DNA from: PALSA-1006 sp963733265
GTDB taxonomy: Bacteria > Pseudomonadota > Gammaproteobacteria > Burkholderiales > Gallionellaceae
Assembly: GCA_963733265.1 (NCBI GenBank)
Contig: CAVTCF010000001.1
Coordinates: 1,426,001-1,490,000, forward strand
Reading direction: 5' to 3'
Length of the DNA: 64,000 nucleotides
Position numbers and translations under genes: made by a program. The notes beneath the pieces are model-generated. The model was given only the letters and a program-made list of their open reading frames with translations, made no database searches and was not told the DNA's origin. Below, one piece after another: positions 43,257 through 51,807 of this stretch (positions are counted from its first letter, which is position 1; each line of letters opens with the position of its first letter).

Positions 43257-44059
43257 AGTTTCTGGTACACGGATGGCTTCAACACTTTGAATTCATCTGT
43301 TACCCCGTTCAAACTTTCTGAATGACCGATGAAAAGATACCCGCCGGGTACCAGCAGGGGCAACATACGTCCCACCACTTGTTTTTTGGTTTCCATATCA
43401 AAATAGATCATCACATTGCGTAAAAAAATGACATCGAACTCACCCAACTTGGGTAGTGGTTCATTTAGATTTATCTGACGGTATTGCACATGATCGCGCA
43501 GTTCCTTGGTAATAATAAATTTACCATCCTGACTCCCCGTCCCTTTCAGACAAAAACGTAACAGATATTGTTTGGGAATTTCATCAACCCTTTCTATCGG
43601 GTACAGCCCGCTACGAGCCTGCGCCAGAATGCGGCTACTGATATCTGATGCCATTATTTCCCAGGTGGTTTCACCCAATACATCGGCCAAAAGCATCGCA
43701 ATGCTATAAGGTTCTTCACCCGATGAACTTGCCGCACTCCAAATCCGAAATGGCCTGCCCGGTTTACGCGCAGGCAATACCTTGTCGCGCAAAAATTCAA
43801 AATGCTTGGGCTCGCGAAAGAAGTGAGTCTCGTTGGTCGTCAATAAATCGATCGCGACTTGTAACTCGCCATCTTCACTATTTTTTGTCAGCAACTTAAA
43901 ATAATCTTCGTAGCTACCCAAAGAATAATATTTGACGCGCTTGCCCAGCCGACTGCACACTAGAGGCTTTTTGACTGGCGACATGCTGATACCGGCTATG
44001 TCATAAATCATCTTTTGAAAATGAGAAAATTCTTTATCACTGAGAGCGAGTTCCGTCAT
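43253..44059 (-). CDS. cheR: Chemotaxis methyltransferase CheR
   Basis: CheR methylates glutamates of chemoreceptors with S-adenosylmethionine. The 268-residue product has the N-terminal helical domain (LSDKEFSHFQKMIYDIAGISMSP), LLTTNETHFFREPKHFEFL, the SAM motif FRIWSAASSSGEEPYSIAML, and the closing FDVIFLRNVMIYFDMETKKQVVGRM and GGYLFIGHSESLNG. All look intact. It overlaps the cheB fragment by ATGA. With CheA and CheB damaged, its function is uncertain unless another chemotaxis system exists. Confidence 0.93.
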   Translation of the reverse strand: MTELALSDKEFSHFQKMIYDIAGISMSPVKKPLVCSRLGKRVKYYSLGSYEDYFKLLTKNSEDGELQVAIDLLTTNETHFFREPKHFEFLRDKVLPARKPGRPFRIWSAASSSGEEPYSIAMLLADVLGETTWEIMASDISSRILAQARSGLYPIERVDEIPKQYLLRFCLKGTGSQDGKFIITKELRDHVQYRQINLNEPLPKLGEFDVIFLRNVMIYFDMETKKQVVGRMLPLLVPGGYLFIGHSESLNGVTDEFKVLKPSVYQKL

Positions 44060-44255
44060 GCTATTTGTCTCCTGATAACCGATTGATAACCGATGGCAAA
44101 TTTTTTGAACTCATTTCGTCACAAGTGCCTCCCCGCTGAGATGGTTCGAGAGGCAAGAACGGGAAATACCAGCCTGTGAAAAGATTTATACCGGTGCTTT
44201 CCCGATATCGAGACAAACGAAGTCACATAGTTACCCCTCAGATTTTTCTCCTTAC
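44060..44255. other. Gap between cheR and the cheA-receptor scar
   Basis: A 196-bp gap. It contains two tandem partial copies of ttgataaccgat, which also occurs at the left edge of the MITE at 40931-40942. No gene is visible. Confidence 0.4.
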
Positions 44256-45035
44256 TTAAAAACTTACAAATTCAGACTCATCACGCAATTTTGCCGCTGG
44301 AATAAACTTCGCTGCTCCCTTGTTGGGCGAACGTTTTTTGTCCAGTTCTGTTTCTGCCCCGCGAATCTCCAGACGAATGTCTTTGCCCAACTCTTTACTG
44401 ACATCACGCACCACGCGTTGAAATCGGCTAAAAGTGCCGCCAATTTGCACCATGCGCATCGACAGCGCGGCATCGCGCACCTCTTCAACCATACGCGATA
44501 AAGTGGCGGTGGCTTCGACCAGATCGGGCATGGCGGCACGTTTGGCCAGTAGCGTTGTCCCGGCTCCCGCAATGATCAGCTCTCCCACCAGATTGATGAG
44601 TTGATCAAGTTTGTGAGAATCAACACGAATTAAATTGACCTCATTATTTTTGTTATCTTTGATCTGTTTTTGTCTTTCCAGCGCCGCGTCAACAACCGGA
44701 GCATGCACCATATTTTGCTCGATGAGAACTTCACCTATGGGCTTAATTTCACTACCGGCGCTATCTTGAATTCGAAGTGCATTTTCCAATTCAGTTCGGG
44801 TGAGTGTGCCGCATTGAACAAGAATGTCGCCCAGGCGCAAATTTTCACCATTCATATCCCGGATGAGGTCAAGATATTCAGTGATTTTGCTGCGAGGCGG
44901 CAATATGCGGAGAACACAATCTTCACGCACAAATTCGAATGCACCTTCGATGACGGATTTATTCACATCGGACTTGAAAGCAATCTCGAACCCCAAGTGA
45001 CAATCTTCTGCATCAATCTCGCTGGCTGCGGGTAG
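44256..45035 (-). pseudogene. cheA: CheA fragment joined in frame to a probable chemoreceptor C-terminal tail
   Basis: The recognisable part starts near LPAASEIDAEDC and continues with CHLGFEIAFKSDVNKSVIEGAFEFVREDC, which resembles the P2-region/CheY-binding segment of betaproteobacterial CheA. It then has the dimerisation domain (LDQLINLVGELIIAGAGTTLLAK, MRMVQIGGTFSRFQRVVRDVSKELGK) and the first residues of the ATPase domain (LEIRGAETELDK). After LDK the sequence becomes KRSPNKGAAKFIPAAK ending ESEFVSF, which looks like the C-terminal tail of a methyl-accepting chemotaxis protein. An in-frame deletion would explain this. The HPt histidine, most of the ATPase and the CheW-like domain are missing. 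The upstream reading frame to 45176 lies inside the MFS gene and is not native to CheA. Confidence 0.72.
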
Positions 45036-45724
45036 GCCATGATAGCGCTGTAGGGAAGGCTGAGATTGACAAGCCCGCGTATGAAAGGACCGTGACTTAG
45101 CATCTCGCGGTACTGGCGCAGAGTATTCCTCGGCTCGAACGCTTGCGGATGCTTCAATGTTTCGCCACTCACCCACAGTTCGAGCAGGAGTGCAATCCAG
45201 GCAAAACCAGCAAGAAAAATAAAGTTAGCCTGCCATCCAAAACTGTTCTGCAGGTAACCTCCAATGAATGGCGCAACAATTGGCCCCATGGACCAGACGA
45301 TGGTAAATGAACTGAGATAGTGTTCGAGGCGATCCCCGCTGAAAACATCAACGAAGTACGTGCGCTTGGCTACTACCGCTACAGCAGCCAATAGGCCCTG
45401 CACTAATCGGAGCGTATTGAGAATCAGTATACTGTGGCAAAAGATGATGCCGATGCAAGAAGCGCCGAAAAGAAATAAAGCGAACAAGCCGAGACGATAG
45501 CGTCCGAAGCAGTCCATGATATTGCCGATAAACAACTGCCCGATTGCGTATCCGACCAGAAAGATCGTTAGACTGAACTGGATCTGCGCAGGGCTGGTTC
45601 CCATAGCCGTGGACATGGCCGGTAACGAGGGAAGATAGATATCTGTGGCCAGCCCCGACAAGGGAATGAGCAGAAAAGCCACGAAGATGCTGAGACCTGC
45701 ATTATCTTGCGTGATAACTCGCAT
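44963..45724 (-). pseudogene. Bcr/CflA-type MFS drug transporter, truncated at the 3' end
   Basis: About 253 residues from ATG 45724, which has a GGAG site 7 nt upstream. The first six transmembrane helices of the Bcr/CflA family are clear: LIPLSGLATDIYLPSLPAM, GQLFIGNIMDCFGRYRLGL, IVWSMGPIVAPFIGGYLQ and FGWQANFIFLAGFAWIALLLEL. Family homology stops near 45040 at YSAIMA, after which the frame runs into the cheA piece and ends. Full-length members have about 400 residues and 12 helices, so this copy should be non-functional. The divergent XRE-type regulator was probably its controller. Confidence 0.8.
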
Positions 45725-45855
45725 GTTTTTTCTCCAATTAATCCGGATTCCCTGCCAGTGCAGAGAATTAGCTGCACAAGTATGCAAGTTGAATTAGAAT
45801 GGTACAAGAGCTTGCTTAGCCTAGGATAAATTTTACTAGCCTCTTTGGAATAAAT

Positions 45856-46743
45856 ATGTCACTACCTAAATTAATCAATCTGCCCAGCCTGTCAGTTATC
45901 GAATCCACTGAAATACATGCATCCAATGCCGAGCAACTCGGTCTGTTCTTGCGAACGCGCAGAGAAAGCCTTTCGCCTGATCGCCTTGGGTTTGCGCGTT
46001 ATGGACGAACACGAACACCGGGCTTACGTCGGGAAGAGGTGGCGCAGTTGGCGGAAATCGGCGTGGATTGGTACACCAAACTTGAGCAAGGACGGCCCGC
46101 CGGGGTATCGGCAAAAACATTGACGGCTGTTGCAACTGCGCTGCAATGTTCGCCTGACGAAATTCGTTATCTGTTCGATTTGGCTGGACTAAAGCAGCGA
46201 TCCTCAGAGTACTACCCGATTTGCGAGAGATTATCATCTGCCACGCAGATGATGCTTGATCAACTCGATCCATTGCCAGCTCTGATTCAGAACACGCAAT
46301 TTGATGTTATAGGCTTTAATCAAGCATATTCCCGCTTGATGGGAGTCGATTTGACAAGCATTCCAGAGGAAGAGCGTAACTGTATACACCTTGCTTTAAC
46401 GAATCCAAATTGGAAAGCGGCTTTACTTGATTATGATGATTTACTTTTAAGACTAGTCTCCATGTTTCGTGCGGCCATGGCTAATCACTTGGAAGACAGA
46501 GCATGGCAAGAGAAGTTACAGCGCTATCTGGATGTTTCACCTGACTTCCGCCGCATATGGGAGCGCCATCAAGTCCAAGAAGTTGAGAACCACGTCAAGC
46601 GGTTCAATCATCCAATACTTGGTGAACTTCGGTTACGGCAGACAAACTGGTGGTCGGCTCCTACCAATGGTTTGAGGTTGCTAGTATATGTGCCCGTTGA
46701 TGAGCCAACAAGGTCAGCATTGCACATGAACAGTGCTGGATGA
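45856..46743 (+). CDS. XRE-family regulator with MmyB-like ligand-binding domain
   Basis: The 295-residue product has a helix-turn-helix near residues 28-90 with LGLFLRTRRESLSPDRLGF and TPGLRREEVAQLAEIGVDWYTKLEQGRPAGVS, the characteristic MmyB-type HTH sequence, and a C-terminal domain with ALIQNTQFDVIGFNQAYSRLMG and NHPILGELRLRQTNWW. MmyB-type regulators typically repress an adjacent, divergent gene for an efflux pump or oxidoreductase, which here is the truncated MFS gene 131 bp away. The gene looks intact. Confidence 0.88.
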   Translation: MSLPKLINLPSLSVIESTEIHASNAEQLGLFLRTRRESLSPDRLGFARYGRTRTPGLRREEVAQLAEIGVDWYTKLEQGRPAGVSAKTLTAVATALQCSPDEIRYLFDLAGLKQRSSEYYPICERLSSATQMMLDQLDPLPALIQNTQFDVIGFNQAYSRLMGVDLTSIPEEERNCIHLALTNPNWKAALLDYDDLLLRLVSMFRAAMANHLEDRAWQEKLQRYLDVSPDFRRIWERHQVQEVENHVKRFNHPILGELRLRQTNWWSAPTNGLRLLVYVPVDEPTRSALHMNSAG

Positions 46744-46911
46744 ATAAAATTTCACACCTTTCAGCAGAAGAGGGGGGGGCTCTTCCGACACTCATGATGC
46801 AAACGGCTATGCCAAGCAGTCATCTGAGAAGATTTGCTCAAGCAACGAGAACTGTTTGTCTCTTCTAGCCTGTCAATGCAAAGCAGTACCATTTCCATAG
46901 TCATCATGTTG
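46744..46911. other. Gap with a G8 run, no gene seen
   Basis: Non-coding stretch between the XRE gene and the IS630 remnant. It contains an eight-G run near 46772, of interest because similar runs of seven G break two genes elsewhere in the window. Confidence 0.4.
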
Positions 46912-47172
46912 GTGTAGTGTTGCATTCTTGATGGAACTTAATTAAGGACGTCCAGTCGAACCGTTCGATTGCAAATAAACGGGGAATATAAAGTGCGAGT
47001 AGCGGCTGAAATTGTACTGACGAAAAAGCAGCGGGAAGAATTGACGAAGCTGGTGAACTCAAAGCTTACCAGCGTGAGGCTATCGCCGACGTTGGTTCAC
47101 CAACACCCAGTAAATCCCCTGATCGGATACCATCTTGACGATTCATCAAAATCTATCGGCTTACATTTATAA
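46912..47172 (+). mobile_element. IS630-family remnant (left end plus start of transposase)
   Basis: The left end GTGTAGTGTTGCATTCTTGA at 46912 recurs at the MITE at 31578. It is followed by a reading frame (from about 46994) whose first 30 residues, VAAEIVLTKKQREELTKL and SKLTSVRL, match the N-terminus of IS630-family transposases. Homology ends near 47082 and the frame then runs through unrelated residues to a stop at 47172, so the element is truncated. The rest of the transposase and the right end are missing. Confidence 0.68.
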
Positions 47173-47504
47173 CTATTCACGCCAAGAAGGGTAACTCCCC
47201 CACGACTAACAGCAAAATTGCTAGCCACAAACCCGCCAGTCGCGACCATCAAGTTGGCAGTTAAGCGCCTGTCAGTTGGCGAATCATCTATGACTCTTCA
47301 TAATAAGCTGCCGGTGAAAATATATTCGTTAGCTTGCAATTTCGATTTTTCATTTCCCTAAGCGGAATTTTGCAAAGGGCAGGAACCGAGACGAAGCGAT
47401 AGCAGTCTGGCAAGTAATTCATGGGAGCTAATTTCTCCGAACTAACCATTGCGCATTGCCCTAACTTTAAAACGCAACGCCACTATCTTGCTGATAAACA
47501 ATAG
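47173..47504. other. Gap with a diverged repeat, no gene seen
   Basis: A 332-bp AT-rich gap. A segment from 47303 (aagctgccggtgaaaata, continuing through tttttcatttccc near 47355) resembles a segment at 51180-51232, with clear but imperfect similarity over about 55 bp. Its nature is unknown; I looked for integron attC sites and found no convincing pair. Confidence 0.45.
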
Positions 47505-47879
47505 CTATGCAGGCAAGAATGACAAGTCTAAAAGCTGGGATCTCAAGTCATGCAAAGCTGAATTTTCAACCGGGATATAAGCCTGCTTAATCTCGGCAAG
47601 CATATCCAACGCTATGTGGGTATCATCAGCGACACCCCGATTGCTAATAGGCGAAAACTTCAAACTATTTCCAAGTCCTAAAATAGCAAGTGATGCGCTC
47701 TTGTTGATTATTGATTCCTCTTTGCGAATCATCTGTTCTTCTATTTGATAAGAAACATGATTAGATAGCCTCTTGGAATTTTCAAGATGCCTATGACATT
47801 TATCAATAAATATGTCAGTTTCAATGTATATTTTGTCAGCTTTCTCAAGCAGTAGTTGTGAATTATTTATGTCTATCAT
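47505..47879 (-). CDS. Hypothetical protein, coiled-coil rich
   Basis: The 124-residue product is helical and charged with no signal peptide: MIDINNSQLLLEKADKIY, RHLENSKRLSNHVSYQIEEQ and HIALDMLAEIKQAYIPVENS. No family recognised. GGAG 8 nt upstream supports ATG 47879. Its AT-rich codon use differs from that of the core genes and suggests horizontal origin. It lies alone between an IS remnant and the AraC gene. Confidence 0.55.
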   Translation of the reverse strand: MIDINNSQLLLEKADKIYIETDIFIDKCHRHLENSKRLSNHVSYQIEEQMIRKEESIINKSASLAILGLGNSLKFSPISNRGVADDTHIALDMLAEIKQAYIPVENSALHDLRSQLLDLSFLPA

Positions 47880-48088
47880 AATTGGTATTCTCCTTTTAAA
47901 ACGAAGGAACCTTAACTCTATCTCTGTAACTACGTATACTCCTTTTTACTTAGATAGATATGGGCTTGAGTGATTTATTGGCTCACAATTTCGGATAAAG
48001 TTCGAGCATACTCCAGTACTTCCACAACGACGCCAGCAAGCATAGTAGATAGCCTCTGGGCCGTTGATTTTACGGACAAGCCTAGTGT

Positions 48089-49012
48089 CTAGTGAGCCAG
48101 CGTGGTTTCTGGTAATTCTTGCCCATTCTGACGCCATTGTCCCGGAGGTTGCCCATGATGGCGACGGAACGCAGTGGCAAAAGCGTACATAGACGAGTAC
48201 CCAACCTTCTCTGCCACCTCGATCATCGGAACGTCTTGGTCTCTCAAGAGATCCCGTGCAACGGTCATTCTCCAATCGGTTAGATACCGCATCGGCGTAT
48301 CGCCAAGAACTTCCTGAAACGCTCTAGCAAACGTGGCGCGGGACATATTACTGATTTTGGCCAGCTCATCCACGGTCCATGTTTTGTTCGCTTCCCCGTG
48401 CATTGCTTGCAACGCCCGCGATAAACGCACATCCGATGCACCTCGAAACCATGCGGGTGCATTCGAGCTAGATGAAAGTCCTGTCCGAAGTCCTAGCACG
48501 ACTAGTACGTCCAATAATCGGTCAAGCACTGTCTGCCGACCTGGCTCGACATGTGATAGCTCTGCAGATAGGAGAGAGACCACTCCATGAATTGGATTGT
48601 CAAGGCGTGAAGGAATCGAGAGGACAGGCGGAAGCGCATTGATCAGTCCTGCACCGATGTCTCCAGCAAAGCGATAAGCCCCACAAAGAAACACCGCAGC
48701 GCGCGGATCACGCTCAGCCTCACCATGCGAGTGCAGAGACCGGAAATCCTCTGGCAATACACAGTTGGCCCCTGGTTCGTGGGCGATGAAGTGGTCCGGC
48801 CCGCCACGAACGAGTGCCAGATCGCCCGGCTTGAGCTCAAGCCGGGCGCCCCCGCCGTCAGTCCACAGCCACGCATGACCCTGAATCATTGCGTGAACAG
48901 CAAGCTGGATCGTTCCGGGCAGTCGAAGCCCCCAGGGCGCGATGGCGATAGACCGTGCAAATACTCCACCAGAGGCACGGGCGCGCACTAAATGTTCTTG
49001 TAGGACATCCAT
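48089..49012 (-). CDS. AraC-family regulator with cupin-type N-terminal domain
   Basis: A 307-residue protein. The N-terminal half is a cupin-type sensor domain with WTDGGGARLELKPGDLALVRGGPDHFIAHEPG and ends near residue 190. The C-terminal AraC domain has WTVDELAKISNMSRATFARAFQEVLGDTPMRYLTDWRM and LLRDQDVPMIEVAEKVGYSSMYAFATAFRRHHGQPPGQWR, both helix-turn-helix units intact. It faces the NmrA-type gene across 102 bp that contain a promoter and an inverted repeat, so it probably regulates that gene. GC content is higher than in the surrounding genes. Confidence 0.92.
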   Translation of the reverse strand: MDVLQEHLVRARASGGVFARSIAIAPWGLRLPGTIQLAVHAMIQGHAWLWTDGGGARLELKPGDLALVRGGPDHFIAHEPGANCVLPEDFRSLHSHGEAERDPRAAVFLCGAYRFAGDIGAGLINALPPVLSIPSRLDNPIHGVVSLLSAELSHVEPGRQTVLDRLLDVLVVLGLRTGLSSSSNAPAWFRGASDVRLSRALQAMHGEANKTWTVDELAKISNMSRATFARAFQEVLGDTPMRYLTDWRMTVARDLLRDQDVPMIEVAEKVGYSSMYAFATAFRRHHGQPPGQWRQNGQELPETTLAH

Positions 49013-49038
49013 AGCGTGATCGTATCACACAAAAAGTT

Positions 49039-49063
49039 GAGCGTTTTGAGAATTGAGACGCTC
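49039..49063. promoter_or_regulatory. Inverted repeat, candidate AraC-type operator
   Basis: Arms GAGCGT and ACGCTC separated by 13 nt, overlapping the -35 box of the NmrA-type promoter. Its position between the divergent regulator and target makes it a candidate operator for the AraC protein. Symmetry is imperfect beyond the six-base arms. Confidence 0.5.
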
Positions 49064-49081
49064 ACGCGCAACACCTATAGT
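49053..49081 (+). promoter_or_regulatory. Sigma-70 promoter of the NmrA-type gene
   Basis: TTGAGA (49053-49058) and TATAGT (49076-49081) with 17-bp spacing, ending 33 bp before the ATG. It matches the sigma-70 consensus at five of six positions in each box. No other promoter in the short divergent gap looks as good. Confidence 0.6.
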
Positions 49082-49114
49082 TGCGTCACCTACAAATCAA
49101 CCAGGAGTTACACA

Positions 49115-49954
49115 ATGAACAACGTCACCATTAATCCTACCCTTGTACTCGGCGCAACAGGCAAGACCGGATCCCGTGTCGCCCAGAAACTTATCGACCA
49201 AGGGATATCCGTCCGCACTGCCGCTCGTTCCGGTGCCAATATTCGCTTCGACTGGGACGACCCGTCGACCTTCGCCACGGCCCTGCACGGAACCGCGGGC
49301 GTATACCTTGTTTCTCCAGTAATGCGCGTTGACTTTGCGGGCATCGTTGCACAGTTCCTCGACGAAGCAGAGCAAGCCGGTGTGCGCCACGTCACCTACC
49401 TCAGCGCCAACGGCATTGAATACGCACCTCCGACGGTCGCGCTGCGTGCCGTCGAGTTGGACCTTGCCGCGCGGACGTCGCTCACGCACTCCATCCTGCG
49501 TCCCGCTTGGTTCATGCAGAACTTCAGCGAGACATTCCTGAAGCCCGTGAACGACGAAATCATTGTACCCTGCGGGAACGGAGCTGAAGCCTTTGTTAAC
49601 GCCGAGGACATTGCTTCAGTCGCAGCAGCGACACTGAGCGACCCGTCACGACATGCCGGGCGTGCGTATGCCCCGACTGGCCCGGAAGCACTGACGTTTG
49701 AAGAGGCCGCAAGACACATCTCGAAGGCGGTCGGCCGTAAGATTACATACCGCGATATAGATCGCAAAACGTGGATTGATTCGATGACCGGGGCCGGTGT
49801 CCCCGCCGTCTATGGCGAGGTACTTCGCACCCTGACCGAGACGGTAGCGAGCGGGCAAGGCTCTCGACCCAATGACGACGTTCTCCTCGCGACAGGTGTG
49901 GTTCCGACCCGCTTCGACGAGTTCGCTGCAAGGACATCTGCCGCATGGCGCTAG
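49115..49954 (+). CDS. NmrA-like NAD(P)-binding oxidoreductase
   Basis: A 279-residue atypical short-chain dehydrogenase. The dinucleotide loop LVLGATGKTGSRVAQKL starts near residue 9; TAARSGANIRFDWDDPSTF and HVTYLSANGIEYAPP follow, as in the NmrA/QOR2 group of NAD(P)H-binding or quinone reductase proteins. Catalytic Tyr-xxx-Lys of classical SDRs is absent, typical for the group. ATG 49115 has an AGGAG site. It is followed 122 bp later by a SnoaL-like gene, and both are GC-richer than their surroundings. The substrate is unknown. Confidence 0.88.
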   Translation: MNNVTINPTLVLGATGKTGSRVAQKLIDQGISVRTAARSGANIRFDWDDPSTFATALHGTAGVYLVSPVMRVDFAGIVAQFLDEAEQAGVRHVTYLSANGIEYAPPTVALRAVELDLAARTSLTHSILRPAWFMQNFSETFLKPVNDEIIVPCGNGAEAFVNAEDIASVAAATLSDPSRHAGRAYAPTGPEALTFEEAARHISKAVGRKITYRDIDRKTWIDSMTGAGVPAVYGEVLRTLTETVASGQGSRPNDDVLLATGVVPTRFDEFAARTSAAWR

Positions 49955-50076
49955 AGAATAACTTACTATAGAGGCAAAAACGCAGCGGGTAGATTCGGAG
50001 AAAGAGAGGGCCAGTACGTATTCCCTTTTCCCGCTGCGCGATACCTCTCAATCAAACTGAACCAAGGAGAGCAGAA

Positions 50077-50511
50077 ATGTCCAACCAAAAATACACAGTC
50101 TTTAATCCCGTCAAACCCTATTTCGACCTCGTGAGAGGTGCGCTAGGTGACCTCGTCGACGGCGAGCATTTCTTCGACTCCGCCGCTGACGACATCATCT
50201 ATGAAGTCCTCTACGAATTCCCCGGTTGGCCGCAATTCATCAAAGGGAAAGTTGACTTGATGGAGAACTTCCGTGGCTACGGCAAGCACATCGTCATCCG
50301 TGCCGCTGACCACCTGACAAAGCACATCACCGACGATGGTCAGGTCATCGTCATCGAGTACGAAGTGCACGGGACGATCCACATGACAGGTGTCCACTAC
50401 AACAATCGATTTTGCTCAATCATCAAGATTGAAAAAAGGCGAATTGTTCATTGGAGGGACTACATGGACTCTCTCGCCGCATGGAACGCATTGACATCAA
50501 AAGCTCCCTAA
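50077..50511 (+). CDS. SnoaL-like (NTF2-fold) protein
   Basis: The 144-residue product has a cone-shaped NTF2/SnoaL-type fold signature: YFDLVRGALGDLVDGEHFFDSAADDIIYEVLYEFPGWPQFIKGK near the start and EYEVHGTIHMTGVHYNNRFCSIIKIEKRRIVHWRDYMDSLAAWNAL at the end. Members are small catalysts or ligand-binding proteins with diverse substrates. ATG 50077 has an AAGGAGAGCAG site. It is likely cotranscribed with the NmrA-type gene upstream, a pairing seen in detoxification or ring-modification clusters; no further partner is here. Confidence 0.85.
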   Translation: MSNQKYTVFNPVKPYFDLVRGALGDLVDGEHFFDSAADDIIYEVLYEFPGWPQFIKGKVDLMENFRGYGKHIVIRAADHLTKHITDDGQVIVIEYEVHGTIHMTGVHYNNRFCSIIKIEKRRIVHWRDYMDSLAAWNALTSKAP

Positions 50512-50685
50512 CCCGACAGAGGCTGTCAAAGCGAACTGCTGGGCAATACGAAAAGTAAACTAGGCCGGGCGGCGCAACCTGCTTGCCGATCCGCCGGGAG
50601 CCTTCTATGGGTGGCTATTGCCCGATTGCAGCCCTTCACGAACTGCTTCATTTTTCGTAGATGCATAAGCCATTCGAGTGGTCAT
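50512..50685. other. GC-rich gap, no gene seen
   Basis: 174 bp between the SnoaL gene and the convergent PTP-like gene. A GC-rich patch (gccgggcggcgc) near 50562 fits neither neighbour. Nothing else named. Confidence 0.4.
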
Positions 50686-50946
50686 CTATAGTTTCTTCAG
50701 CATCGCATTTATGAAAGCAGTCCAAATATCATTAGGTACCCAAAGATCGCTCATTAGAGCAAATGCATTTTCATACTTCCACCCCAATTTATTTATTCGG
50801 TAAAGCCCAAGAAATACTGGGACGCGTTTATTTGCAGCGCAATGAATCCACAATATTTCGGTCTTATGCGTATCCATTACAGAAAAAAACTTTTGAAGAT
50901 CGCCTGCACTTGGCGATGAAAACTGAACCGGGATGTGGATAAGCAT
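50686..50946 (-). CDS. Protein tyrosine phosphatase-like domain, probably N-terminally truncated
   Basis: The 86-residue product has WIHCAANKRVPVFLGLYRI, the Cys-x4-Arg signature of the PTP-like family found next to IS elements and in mobile regions, and an Asp-containing AFALMSDLWVPN loop. Full-length relatives are about 150 residues, so the first half of the domain, including the acid loop, appears to be missing. No good ribosome site precedes ATG 50946. Probably non-functional or a very small variant. Confidence 0.6.
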   Translation of the reverse strand: MLIHIPVQFSSPSAGDLQKFFSVMDTHKTEILWIHCAANKRVPVFLGLYRINKLGWKYENAFALMSDLWVPNDIWTAFINAMLKKL

Positions 50947-51255
50947 TAGTATTACTAAAGGAGTAGGTAATGTTTAAAGATAACCTATTTAGCTCAACTC
51001 TTCACGTGGCTATTTCTTGGGCTATGATGATTTGGCGAATGCCATTAATGTATCTTGGCCCGTATCTGAGCAGCCTATTGTCATGAATAATGATGTTATG
51101 CAGAAATATTCGACTGGGTGTTGCCGACCATACTTGCTACCTCATCATTCTATCCGCTTAACGGCTGTTGTCCATTGGCAAGCTGCCGGTGAAAATAATT
51201 TGCTAGCAGGCCGATACAGTTTTTCATTACCCTCTGGATCGTTGGGCGTTGCATT
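50947..51255. other. Gap with second copy of a diverged repeat, no gene seen
   Basis: 309 bp. It contains the counterpart of the repeat at 47303, starting near 51180 (aagctgccggtgaaaata). GCTTAAC at 51156-51162 and GTTGGGC at 51241-51247 match integron attC core patterns and are 92 bp apart, but the internal pairing is poor, so I do not call an attC site. Confidence 0.4.
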
Positions 51256-51792
51256 TTACTCCCCTGCCAATTCTCTAATTTTACAAACTGTTCTCCAATT
51301 GCGATCTGTCATCGGCACACCTATGAGTTTCTCTGAACTCGCTGCGAGCTTTGATCTACCCACCCCCTCAGGCGCATGCAGGTAAAACACGCCATCACTC
51401 AGATGAAACCGTTCGTTCTCTTTTTTCAGGCTAGAGAGTTTCTCTAGATTAGGACTCCTGGGTTTTGAGACGAGAAATCCAAGGTGCAAACTGCTGGGGT
51501 CGGTTTCAGCTTCGGGATATGGATTCTCAGCAATTGCTTTTATTAATGCTTCGAATTCGATAATATGGATATAGGGTTCGAAGCCATGGCTCTTCTTGAT
51601 TTCAGCAGCTAATTTTTTCGAGAATTGAGAGGGGTTTTTCTCCGAACTTTTGAATACTGCATTGCCGCTTTGAATATATGTTTGGATCTTTCGAGCGCCA
51701 GTGCCTTCCAAAATGGCAATAAGATCTTTCATTGGCAGAGAGTTATTGCCGCCAACGTTAATGCCCCGAAACAAGGCTATGTAAGTGTTCAT
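51256..51792 (-). CDS. DUF1697 family protein
   Basis: A 178-residue protein that begins with the family signature MNTYIALFRGINVGGNNSLPMKDL and has KIQTYIQSGNAVFKSSEK and SWEPYIHII-like segments. DUF1697 proteins are widespread and often carried in mobile regions; the function is not known. The frame is intact and of family length. It is on the minus strand with the DUF4431 gene only 15 bp away. Confidence 0.85.
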   Translation of the reverse strand: MNTYIALFRGINVGGNNSLPMKDLIAILEGTGARKIQTYIQSGNAVFKSSEKNPSQFSKKLAAEIKKSHGFEPYIHIIEFEALIKAIAENPYPEAETDPSSLHLGFLVSKPRSPNLEKLSSLKKENERFHLSDGVFYLHAPEGVGRSKLAASSEKLIGVPMTDRNWRTVCKIRELAGE

Positions 51793-51807
51793 TCGATCAG
51801 AGGGCTG

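Noticed and set aside
44963..45176. Extra N-terminal extension of the CheA fragment
   Set aside because: This stretch lies within the MFS gene in another frame and has no CheA similarity.
51017..51385. Plus-strand frame crossing the DUF1697 3' end
   Set aside because: Overlaps a clear DUF1697 gene on the other strand and has no recognisable domain or ribosome site.
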